Shown here: piece after piece, positions 9,359 through 19,966 of the stretch | How positions within the stretch are numbered: position 1 is the stretch's first letter | Layout: every line of letters starts with the position of its first letter | Assembly: GCA_036346395.1 (NCBI GenBank) | Contig: CM070599.1 | Location: 25,969,232-26,033,231, forward strand | DNA length: 64,000 nucleotides | Source: Hsuehochloa calcarea | Taxonomy: Eukaryota > Streptophyta > Magnoliopsida > Poales > Poaceae | Direction of reading: 5' to 3' | Made by a program: the position numbers and the translations under genes | The notes under the pieces: generated by a model | Seen by the model: the letters and a program-made list of their open reading frames with translations, nothing else | What the model was told of the DNA's origin: nothing | Database searches by the model: none

Positions 9359-11882
9359 TGTAATATCCCGACTATCATTAGTGAGTGCAATAAGATTATA
9401 GGTGGAATTAAGGGAATGAAAAGAGGAAAAAAAAAGTCAGAATTTGAGGTTTCAGAAGAGTTTGTTCGCTAAAGTAAGAGAACCTGAACTGTGAGCTTTC
9501 GACCCACGACATTTGGACCATTAGAGGGCTGGTTTTATGGAGAAGGGCAGCCAACCCTAGCTCCCTCTCCCCTCCCTTGCGCCCCCTCCCCTCCTCCCCC
9601 AAACCAGCCACCACCCCCAATCTCCCTATTCCATCTCGGGTTATCCTGCGCAGTTTTCATTAGGACGTTGATCGGAACATCAAACTTCATCCGATTGGGC
9701 TCAAACTTGGTCAGTACGTTCTTGACTTGTCGATATTAGATTTGTATGGTTGATTGATGATTAGTTGAGAGCAGACTGTTTTGAGATAGGTTTTATCAAC
9801 CTAGACTACTGCAATTTTAGTACAAAGTAGTGTTGGTAGGTGATCTGTTTGAGTGGTTAAATGATCACGACTTGAGCTAAAATTTTACAGCTTGTAGAGA
9901 ACTTGTGTATCTATATTTCTACCAATTTTTATGCAATTCTTATCTGTAGTTTGTGAGATATGATTTAATAAATCAAGGGACGGACTGTAGTTTCGGGTTT
10001 GATTGGTTTCTCACGATAGTATTGCGCTATAGTTTTGGGTTCCATAATTGCAAAATTTGGATTTGTTGTCTCCTAGATATTTGTGAAGTTTGTCGTCAGA
10101 TTTGTATAGGCATTGAGATCACCTAATTCAGAGTTGTAGATTGGGAGATACGTTAGTTTCTTTACTGCTGTCCAGAAACCATGACGAGATTACAACAGTC
10201 GTCTTGTTTAATAGATAAGGTTAAGATAATGGCTGATTCAGGGAGGGGGGGGGTCTCCCAACACAACTTTCGTAGGAAATTTTATTATCTTTCTAGATTG
10301 ATAAATATCATGAATTTTGGTTCAGTCATTGAAAGATATGGATTTTTCTTGTACTGATGTTCCTTCAGACTGTCAGATTCTGACTTCAAGTTTTTAACTG
10401 TAAATTAGATCATTTTAATGGCAGAATTAGAGAATCTCGCTAACTAAGTTATTGTAGATAATTTTGTTATCTTTCCATAGAGTCTTATAACATTGAATTT
10501 GGATGTAACAAATAAAAGTTACAAAATTCCCAAGTTAGTAGTACCGAAGATGACAGAACGGTCTTCGGAATTAAAAACAAAGGCTTAGATGTGATTATTT
10601 GATCTTTTGATCATCTGAGAATTTGTAGATATGCTAGTGTATATTCCAGAAAAATTGGATTCATGACTTTTGGAGTTTTTACTCAAAAGTTATGAATTTT
10701 TCTTTGATAGCTGTCTGTTTGGACAGATTGAGATTTGGGAGTGTATTAGCTAAGTCTCGGGTTATGATTAAGAGCTATCGATTTCATTTTGTTCTATTGC
10801 TATGATGTGTACTTTTGAATGATACATTTAGTATACTTTTCGGTTGCCAGGTGGTGGTGAGCACCGGGGTTAGAGCCTTTCCGTCGTCATTCGTCTCTTG
10901 GTTAAGGCAAGTACATGGTAGAGTGGTGAATAATGGATTGTTCGCCATGATCATTGATATTACTTATCATGCTATTTATATATGATATTGATGACCTTGA
11001 GTGAATGAGATTATGATATTGAGTTAACGAGAATGAGATATTGAGTTAATGAGATGAATTATGTTGATGAATAATTAAAGATGTTGTATCATTTACATTC
11101 ATCATGACAGGAGTTGCATGAGCCAGGTCGGTGAGTAAGTCATATAACTATTCTGGTGAGGTCGATGAAAAAGATACATGACTATTCCAGAGTGCTCTAG
11201 ATAAAATTCTACTTCGGTGAGGACTTCACAGGAGTGAAGGATAGAGTGTGTTATCGACGGGTGAATACTCTGCTATACCGGTATCAGCTGATGAGAGGCA
11301 TATGAGCATGAGCATGTTGATGCATTCACATATATGAGTAAATTATTAGATTGTGCAACTTTACCTATATGGAATATGGTTTGTTTGATTGAGTATGAGA
11401 ATGGCATTAAATAGATGGATGATGATGATAACTTTGATTATAGTTGATAAACTATTGTTTATGGTTTTATTATGTATTTGCTGAGTCTTGAACTCATTCT
11501 TAATCTTTTGTTGTTTTTATGTGACCGTTGATGACGTTTGACTCGAGAAGGGCTAGCGCACTTGGAATCATACACTACACCCAATTAGTTGATTTATTAG
11601 ACATGAGAAACTTTTAGTACATCATGATTATTGTTATCTAGGACATGGTGGTATTGAATAACCTTAGATGCTTGGTTTGCGTTAATCTTGATTTATTACC
11701 TTGCTATACTCCTAGTACTAAATCATCTATGATTGTCATAGTATTATGCTTGTGTTATTGTGACCCGTGGATGGGTTTTATCGTTGATATACTTGCTGTA
11801 ATTTTATAGTAAGTTGATGTAAATTAAATGGTTAAAATAGTTTAGTAGCATTCTAGGCTCAATGTTGGGCTGAGGTATTACA
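9359..11882 (+). mobile_element. large solo LTR (Ty3/gypsy type likely)
   Basis: The segment begins TGTAATATCCC and ends GGTATTACA, giving perfect 7-base inverted ends (TGTAATA/TATTACA) with TG...CA termini. The flanks are ctttc (9354-9358) and ccttc (11883-11887), a 5-base target duplication with one mismatch. There is no coding capacity inside and no second LTR, as expected for an LTR left alone after recombination. At 2524 bases it is long for an LTR. A segment around 10850-10920 (ggtggtggtgagcaccgg, then ggttaaggcaagtac) has a counterpart in the reverse-oriented LTR at 25370-26855. Confidence 0.72.
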
Positions 11883-12469
11883 CCTTCCCTCCCATTGTTT
11901 ACGGCTCCGAGTTCCCTCCTCTCTCACCGAAGACAAGATCGGAGGACAGAGGAAGAGGGTGGTGCCATGCTTGCCGCGAAGGTGGAAGAGGGTGGTGCCG
12001 TGTTCTCCTAGCGGTGCCTTCCTTGCCTCGTAAGTTCACTAGAAAGCTGTCGGCGTTGATCCACGTTGTCGCCCCGTTCTCTGCTCAAGACAATTCGTCC
12101 TCTCCGTCATCTCCTCCATGAGAAAACCATGTCACGAGGTGCGCCTTGTCGTGCTGGAGCTAACCCTCGCCTCCTTCGACCTCCCCAACCACCATTGACC
12201 GCCACCACCGAGCACCACCAAGCCGCCATGGTCATCACTGTCGGCAACTCTCTCGGCACCACCACTGTTTCTCTCGACCACCAAAATGGAATCTCCAACC
12301 TTGGGAACACGTGACCTTGTCATCGTGTCGTTGCAAGCACTCCAGGAGCTAGCCGCTACGTTACGGCTAGACATTGTCAGAGTGGTGGCGGGCAAGTACT
12401 TGTCCCAGGTGAGCGAGAGAGAGGAGGAGGAGGACCTCGGGAGTGGGAAAGCAATGGGAGGGAGGGAGT
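11883..12469. other. no gene recognised
   Basis: This is GC-rich DNA with overlapping short ORFs on both strands between 12066 and 12400. None has recognisable motifs, so I do not call a gene. Confidence 0.3.
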
Positions 12470-13250
12470 CATGGCCTGTTTGGTACGGCTGTAGCTTTCC
12501 TGAAAAACAACTTTCGGTTGTGCTGCATGGCTGAACGACTGAACTGAAGAAATTTGGTATTTGGTTGTATGACTTTTAGCTAGGCTAACTGTAGCTTTTG
12601 AGATGGGAAGTGTCTGAAATGCCCCTGAGACAAGTAATTGCATGTTTGATAACAGTTAATAGCAATTGGCGACAACTAACGACAATTCATGATAATTAGC
12701 GACAACTAATGCAATTGACGACAATTAACGCAATTAACAAAATTACCACAATTAACAACATCTACGGCAATTGACTGCAATTAACGATGACTACCGCAAT
12801 TAACAACGATTTACGTAATTGACAACAATTAACGACGACTACCACAATTAATGCAATTGATCGCATTTAATGACAATTAACGTAATATACTGCAATTAAC
12901 AATAATTAACACAATAGACCGCAATTAACGACAGTTAACGTAATTAATGACAATTATTACATAACTACGTATAATAAATAATTACTACAAAAAACAATTA
13001 TGACGATAAATAATTAATTTACAACAGGAAAAAGAAAAAATGGCTAGGGTTCGGGCCGGCGGCGGCGTGGGAGCTGGACAACGGTGGAAGAGGACAACAT
13101 CGGGGGAGGAGGAGGGTGGTCAAGGGGAGGGCGGCAGCTCGAGGGAGGAGGATGTGGTAGCGCCAACTTCACGTAAAGCCTCCCGTTTAGAACATATTTT
13201 GACTTTTTTTGAACGAAAAGCCAAAGCTAAAGCCGTTCAAAGAGTCCCTC
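12470..13250. mobile_element. probable TIR-type (hAT-like) non-autonomous element
   Basis: The left boundary region reads catggcctgtttggtacgg followed by ctgtagctttcc. The right boundary, read on the other strand, is gagggactctttgaacgg followed by ctttagctttgg. They match as imperfect terminal inverted repeats of about 30 bases. The interior is an AATTAAC-type repeat plus a small GC-rich block (13040-13190) with no recognisable protein. No clear target duplication was found because the gypsy element at 13251 abuts the right end. The superfamily is a guess from end sequence. Confidence 0.45.
12650..13015. repeat. degenerate aattaacgac short tandem array
   Basis: About 35 loosely conserved units of 8-12 bases fill this stretch. 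The core is caattaac or caattgac, with variable spacers such as gaca and gacta. Composition is A/C-rich on this strand. It looks like minisatellite-like growth within the surrounding TIR element. Confidence 0.7.
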
Positions 13251-13423
13251 TGATGAGGACATCACTTCTACTTATATGAGCACTCCTCTTGTTGCATTGG
13301 TAAGAACAATTGTAAGAGTGTGGTAAGACGCTTGAGAGTGTGATTCCACGTTCCATCACCTAATAGTTGATAGGGATAATACATTTGTGTTATCTTTTAT
13401 TTTCTACTAACCATGACAGGTGA

Positions 13424-14591
13424 CTCGTTTGATGAGAAAGAGTGTATTTTAAAGGGAGAGCTCATGACGCTTTTGAATGAATAACGCACTATCATTAATG
13501 AGGACATCGACAGAAAGCTTCAAGCTACTACGACCACATTGTGGCGCTCAATCACCAATAGTATTGTATCGCTCGCTACATGCCTTGAAAAAATGGTGAA
13601 TCAACCACCTAACAATGGACGCGAGTATGATCATGATACAGGCCAGGATTTTGAGGTGGGAGATGATAATGAGAGGAGAAACCGCGATGCCGGTGCTATT
13701 TTTGCTGACCAAGACATCAACGACACCGCCTACATCACAACCATCACGGTATGGGAGGTAATAATTTTCAGCACCACAATGCTCGTGTTAATGATGACCC
13801 ATTTGCTAAAGTTAAATTTGTCATACCATCTTTTGTGGGTGTTTATGATGCAGAAATTTATCTAGATTGGGAGATGATAGTTGAACAAAAAAATTAATGC
13901 CCTTCTAGTTCCTGAGGTGCATAGAGTCAGACAAGCTACTAATGAATTTAAAGATTTTTCTATCATTTGGTGGAATCAAGTAGTTAATTCTGGCTTAACA
14001 CCAGATACATGACATAGATTGAAGGTAGCTATGCATGCTAGATTTGTTCCTCCTTTTAAACGTGATATGCGTAAAAAATTACATCGCTTAGGCCAAGGTA
14101 ATAGATCTGTCAAGGAATATTATCAAGAACTACAAATAGGCATACTGCGTTGTAATGTTGTTGAGAATGAGGAGGATAAGTTAGCTCGCTTTTATGGGGG
14201 CTTAAGGCGTGAAATTCAAGATATAGTTGATTACAAAGAGTATAATGATATCAATAGGTTGTTCCAGCCTGCTTGTTTGGCAGAAAAGGAATTGCAGGGT
14301 AGGCAACAAAGAACAAGGAGCAACATTGGAAGTACGTCTACATCGAGATCGACGCTGGGGCAAGCCAAGACAGTCCCGCCTCCTGTTTCTCAATCTGCTA
14401 CCCCATTCGTGAGTAGGGCGCGTTCAGCAGCGCCGCCCCCACCGTCACGCGCACCCGAGTCGAGCAAATCTACTAGTGTGCAGGCACCAGCGTAGAGCTC
14501 TTTATCGGTTGCTTCCACGGGTCGTACGACGGGGATTGTGTGCCACCGTTGCAAAGGGATGGGCCACGTCATGAAGGATTGCCCAAGTTAG
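13424..14591 (+). pseudogene. gypsy gag remnant with CCHC zinc knuckle
   Basis: A start at 13424 (MTGDSFDEKE...) opens a frame that stops near 13485. Further pieces continue to 14495. The section 14019-14290 shows the gag core (RLGQGNRSVKEYYQELQIG, then EDKLARFYGGL). A zinc knuckle follows after a frame break at 14541-14582, spelling C-HR-C-KGMG-H-VMKD-C, the CX2CX4HX4C pattern that binds RNA. A TAG stop lies at 14589. The gag protein of such elements builds the virus-like particle. This copy is broken by several stops. Confidence 0.8.
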
Positions 14592-14829
14592 CGAGTGTAC
14601 ATTGCGACAGAAGACGGTGGTTATATAAGTGCCAGTGATGTTGAGGATGAATATGCCCTTGCAGCTAACCTTGTCGGTAATGATGATGATCATGAGACAG
14701 ATAGCGATGGTGAGGAAATTTTAGGTGTCGCTGCTACGGATAATTATAGGATCATAATTGTGCAGTGAGTATTGAGCACTTAAAGGGAGGAAGCGGAGAA
14801 GCTACAACGTCATAATTTGTTTCAGATGT

Positions 14830-16780
14830 TCCTCATTGTCAAGGACTGTCGCGTTCGTGTAACAATTGATGGCGGGAGCTGTAATAATTTGGTGAATTCA
14901 GGTTTGGTCAAGAAGCTTGGCTTGACCACACGTGCGCATCCTCACCCGTATGACATTCAGTAATTCAATAATAGCGGTAAGATGAAGGTAACACAATCTA
15001 CGAGAATGCATTTTTTTTCCATTGGTTCCTATCATGATGTTGCTGATTTCGACGTAGTGCCTATGCAAGCCTGCTCACTTTTATTAGGTCGTCTATGGGA
15101 ATTTGATAACGATGCAACTCATCATGGTAGAAGTAATAAGTACTCTCTTATGCACAAAGGAAAGAAGATAATTTTGCTACCTTTGACACCTGCTAAAATT
15201 GTGAAATGTGATAAAGAGATAGCTGAAAATGAAAGAAACGAACGTGAACATGAATCTGAAAATCAGCAAGTAGTGAAGAACGTTTTCCCACCTAAGAAGG
15301 ATAAGTTGGCACCTAGTTCTAGGACTAAGAGAATTAAATTAAAGGGTTGTGTCATGCTTGCAACCAAATCTGATCTTGCTGAAATTTCTGATAATGATAT
15401 GATATTCTATACTTTGATATGCAAAGATACTTTATTTTCACTTGATGATATATCTAGCTCTGTGTCGTCTGCTGTCACTAACCTTTTGCAGGCATATGAG
15501 GATGTGTTTCCAGCTGAGATACCTCCGGGACTACCACCTATTAGAGGGATTGAACACCAAATTGACTTAATTCCGAGAGCGATTTTGCCAAACCTTGTGT
15601 TGTTTCTGTTTTTTTGGTTCCTAAGAAAGACGGTAGTTGTCGTATGTATGTTGATTGTAGAGCCATTAATAATATCACAATACGATATCATCATCCTATT
15701 CTTAGGTTAGACGACATGCTTGATGAGTTGAGTGGTTCTATTCTTTTCACAAAGATTGACTTCGTAACGGGTACCACCATATCCATATTAGGATGAAATT
15801 GGGAGATGAATGGAAAACGACATTTAAAACTAAGTTCGGGCTATATGAGTGGTTAGTAATGACATTTGGTTTAACTAATGCACCTAGAACTTTCATGCGT
15901 TTGATGCACGGAGTTTTGCATGCTTTCAATGAAAAATTTGTAGTTTTTTTATTTTGATGATATTATGATCTATAGAAAGTCATATAAAGAACACCTGGAT
16001 CACTTACGTGCTATTTTTAATGCTTTGAGATATGCACGTTTGTTTGGTAACCTTGAGAAGTGCAGCTTTTGCAGGGATCGAGTCTCTTTTCTTCGTTATG
16101 TTGTTACTCCATAGGGCATTGAAATTGATCAAGCCAAGATCGTCGCTATCCAGAATTGGCCACCTCCTAAAACGGTCACACAAGTGCAGAGTTTTCTTGG
16201 GCTCGTTGGTTTCTATCGGCGTTTTATTTGGGATTTCAGCACCCTCGCTGCACCGTTGAATGAGCTAACAAAGAAGGGTGTTCCTTTACTTGGGGCACCA
16301 TACAACAACAAGCTTTCGACACTCTTAAAGATAAGTTGACACACGCCCATTTGCTTCAACTTCCTGATTTCAGCAAAACTTTTGAATTAGAACATGATGC
16401 TAGTGGCATAGATCTTGGTGGTGTGTTAATTCAAGAAGGAAAACATGTTGCTTACTTTAGTGAAAAATTAAGTGGGCCTAGTTTGAACTATTGTACCTAT
16501 GATAAAGAATTGTGTGCTCTATTTAGACTTTGGAAACATTGTAGTATTATTTATTGTCCAAAGAGTTTGTAATATATTCTGAGCACGAATCTTTGAAGCA
16601 TATTCGAAGTCAAACCAACCTGAACCGTAGACATGCTAAGTGGGTTAAGTTTATTGAGTCTTTCCCCTATGTCATTAAACATAAAAAGGGCAAATAAAAT
16701 GTAATAGATGATGCTTTTTCTAGGAGATATACTATACTTTCACAACTTGACTTCAAAATCTTTGGATTATAGACAATAAA
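14830..16780 (+). pseudogene. gypsy protease, reverse transcriptase and RNase H remnant
   Basis: A retropepsin-like DGGSCNNLVNSG lies near 14865. RT begins near 15490 (YEDVFPAEIPPGLPPIRGIEHQIDL) and continues with VPKKDGSCRMYVDCRAINNIT at 15617. The catalytic FDD-type site near 15950 is out of frame because a run of seven T is one base too long. RNase H at 16336-16572 shows ELEHDASGIDLGGVLIQEG. Several frame changes separate these blocks. It once encoded the copying enzymes of the element. Confidence 0.8.
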
Positions 16781-16790
16781 GGAGCAAAAT

Positions 16791-18309
16791 GTGCATGATG
16801 TTGATTTTAAAGATGTGTTGACCAATTGTCAAGAGGGAAAGGGTTGGAATAAATTTGTAGTGCATGATGGCTTCGTGTACCGTGCTAACAAGCTATGCAT
16901 TCCAGCTAGCTCTATTCGTCTCTTGTTGTTACAGGAGGCGCATGGAGGAGGGTTGATAGGCCACTTCGGCATGAAGAAGACCAAGGACATTCTGACCCAC
17001 AACTTTTATTGGCCAAAGATGAGGTGTGACATCGAATGCTTCATTGCCAGCTACACCATGTGCTAAAAAGCTAAGTCACGACTTAATCCTCATGGTTTAT
17101 ACATACCTCTTCTTATTCCAAGCACACCTTGGGAAGAAATTTCTATGGACTTTATTTTAGAGCTGCCTAGGACAAAGAAGGGGATGGATAGTATTTTTGT
17201 TGTCGTGGATAGATTCTCTAAGATGGCTCATTTTATACCATGTCATAAAAGTGATGATGCTACAAATGTTGCTGATTTGTTCTTTAAGGAAATTGTTCGC
17301 TTGCATGGTATTCCGAATACGATAGTTTCAGATCGCGATGCTAAATTTCTTAGTCATTTTTGGAGAACTTTGTGGGCTAAGTTGGGGACTAAACTATTAT
17401 TTTCCACTACTTGTCATCTCCAAACCGATGAACAAATTGAGGTAGTCAATAGAACATTGTCTACTATACTTAGAGTTGTACTTAAAAAGAACTTCAAAAT
17501 GTGGGAAGAATATTTGCCTCATATGGAATTTGCTTATAATCGCTCGCTGCATTCTACCATAAAGAAGTACCCTTTTGAGATTGTTTATGGTTTCATACCT
17601 CGTGCACTTATCGACTTGTTGCGTCCCAGCTTCAGAGAAGGTAAATTTTGATGCACAACAATGTGCTGATTTGATACTTAAGATGCATGAGACAGCTAAA
17701 GTGAACATTGAGATCATGAATGCTAAATATAAAGTTGCTGGTAGTCAGGGACGCAAACATGTTACTTTTGAATCTAGTGATCTTGTGTTGTTACACTTGC
17801 GTAAAGAACGATTCCCTGAATTGAGAAAGTCTAAACTCATGCCTCGTGCAGATGGTCATTTTAAAGTGCTTGAACGTATTAATGATAATGCATATAAGTT
17901 AGATTTGCCTACATATTTCGGGGTTAGCCCCACCTTTAACATTGCAGATTTACGACCTTTCTTGGACGGGGAGGACGAGCTTGAGTCGAGAACGACTCCA
18001 ATTCAAGAAGGGGAGGATGATGAGGACATCAATTCTACTGATATGAGCACTCCTCTTGTTGCTGCCATGAATGATGTGCAAGGTCCAATTACTCGGGCAC
18101 GTGCTCGTCAACTCAATTATCAGGTAAATTCGTTTCTAGGGCTGTGTGTATTATTTAAGAACTCTATGATGCTGCCTAATGGAGATGACTTGCTTGTGCT
18201 TAGGAATCTAGGAATGGAAAGCAAGGAGTTGATGTGCATCAAGGAAGGAGAAGGCAATAACAATGGCCACAATTCCAACAAGAACTTCAGGACTTTAAAG
18301 CCACCCTAA
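16791..18309 (+). pseudogene. gypsy integrase with C-terminal tail
   Basis: The zinc-binding part (about 16930-17064) has the two histidines in EAHGGGLIGHFG and the two cysteines in CFIASYTMC, followed by a TAA stop. The catalytic core at 17145-17651 keeps D of MDFILELP, D of IVSDRDAKF and E of EQIEVVNRTL, the D,D-E triad. A frame change near 17640 leads to a C-terminal part at 17575-18309. That part carries DLRPFLDGEDELESRTTPIQ and then a tail that runs into the presumed 3' LTR. A chromodomain was not recognised. Confidence 0.8.
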
Positions 18310-18959
18310 AGGAGATGAAGAATTTATGGCCTCTAACTAAAAGAGTTTCGGCCACCCTCTACTTGGTGTTGCGCCACCATTCCTTAGCCTACAAGTCTTG
18401 TATCCGAATCCCCTTAAGGGTTAGTTTGAGTCGAACTTTGTAATAGACTTATTTGGCCGTGTAGCCCATATGAACAAATACCTAGGGTTTGGGGATACTG
18501 TGTACACAGTACTATTTATGCGTGAACAGTGCCACCACCCCCTCTCTCTTCCTCCTTTACATGGTGACCGTCATCCCTTAGTTTCGAGGGGTTTTCTTTT
18601 TAGATTATTCTGCATAGCAGTTTCGCCGCTCGTTGATTTGAGGAATCCCAACTTTGTAAGCTTCATCTTTATTCACAATACAATTTCAAATTGCATCTTC
18701 TACTTTCTTGCTTATGTTCTCGATTCGCATGCAGGAGATAGCCTTCTTGCGCGGTCAACCGCGTTCAGCACGATTGATAACCATCGGAGCAGTGGTGTAG
18801 TGGTTGCAAAGGGTTCAATCCGTTTTGGTCGGAGCCTTTGGATGATCAACGTCATGATCTCCGCAATCGACATATTACCTTTCAAAAGATTGGACCACAT
18901 CCACATTACCCTCAGTCACGTGAAATGGAATCTTTGCTCAGGCTTCGTGCAACCGGCTT

Positions 18960-19815
18960 CGTGGTGCCATGCAGGCCCATAATTGCACAGTCGTAACACA
19001 AAATGCACATAACTGTTGAATCCGTGCTCCTCTAATTTTATGGTATTAACAGGGAATAAAGTTACAAAACTTATTACTAGACCGTACTGAGTTACTACCA
19101 AAGTTGTTAGAATTGTGATCCTATAATAGATTGTTTTTGATCTGACAAGATCGGAAATTGTTTTTGGTTTGACAAAATCAGATCGTACGATCACGATTCT
19201 ATCAGTTTTTTTAAAAAAGAATATATATTTTATATAAAAATTGAATTATGTTTTCAAACATGCAAAGCTAAAGTAGAATTTTTTTTTTGAATTTAGTTTC
19301 ATAAATTTGGATACACATATTAATTTTACATGCAATTAAGCTTTTTTATATAAAAAAAACTTTTTAAATTATTTTTGGTAAACTGATTATTTAAAATCCA
19401 ATATATTGATGGTGATACTTTTTAAAAAAAGGCAAAAACAAAGCAAATTAAACTATTGTAACCTAAATTAGCAATAGATAAAATAAAATTTTATACGCTG
19501 ATATAGTTTGTTATCAGGATCATAATCCTACCCGATCGCACGATTCTATGCAACCATACCTGATCACAATTCCAATCTATATACCAATCTGTGTCATTTT
19601 AACTCCGTGGTACGATCCCACGATCCTTACAACCTTGGTTACTACTTCTTCCCAGCAATAACAACAGCTCATTCCATATGCCACCCAGGAGTACACTACT
19701 GTTGCATACAATACAACAGCATGTTCTATCAGTTGCACTTGCACCAGCCCATAATTTCCCACCCGTGCTCATCTGATATTTGATGGTATTAACAAGGAAT
19801 AAAGTTACAGGCATA
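18960..19815. repeat. about 100-bp direct duplication flanking a MITE
   Basis: The stretch near 18970-19072 (cccataatt..., then gtgctc, then ggtattaacagggaataaag) has a diverged copy near 19745-19815 (cccataatt..., gtgctc, ggtattaacaaggaataaag). The hAT MITE at 19099-19637 lies between them. This could be an old tandem duplication or a target region copied with the element. Confidence 0.55.
19099..19637. mobile_element. hAT-type MITE with perfect 8-bp target duplication
   Basis: The 539-base element starts CAAAGTTGTTAGAATTGTGA and ends, on the other strand, CAAGGTTGTAAGGATCGTGG, so the ends are imperfect inverted repeats. The flanks are GTTACTAC at 19091-19098 and again at 19638-19645, an exact 8-base duplication as made by hAT transposases. 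The interior is AT-rich with no ORF. It lies about 330 bases downstream of the kinase stop codon, possibly in or near its 3' UTR. Confidence 0.85.
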
Positions 19816-19966
19816 ACAGCCAACCTTACTCTGCTTCCCAACAATGGCAGGTGACAACTGACAACTCATTTTCAACAGAAAACTGCAGGGAAGTGGGGTG
19901 TGGGACTACTACTTCCAGCTACCACGCTATGGATATTCTTCAGAATACAAAGTACTGCTACTACCA

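Larger units (their letters stand above)
13251..18975 (+). mobile_element. Ty3/gypsy retrotransposon, CRM-like chromovirus layout, decayed
   Basis: Gag, protease, RT, RNase H and integrase follow in gypsy order. The tract tgatgaggacatc at 13251 recurs at 18018, and 43 of the next 45 bases agree, so these are taken as the LTR starts. The 3' LTR start then lies inside the end of the polyprotein frame, as known for CRM-type elements. The C-terminal tail (ITRARARQLNYQVNSF, then LRNLG) also fits that group. The 5' LTR loses similarity after about 45 bases, so it is collapsed or rearranged. The exact 3' boundary is uncertain. Many stops and frameshifts make it non-autonomous. Confidence 0.75.

Noticed and set aside
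18800..18840. tRNA-like boxes (gtgtagtggttg and ggttcaatccg)
   Set aside because: The A-like and B-like boxes are far too close and no acceptor or anticodon arms form. It lies in the presumed gypsy LTR.
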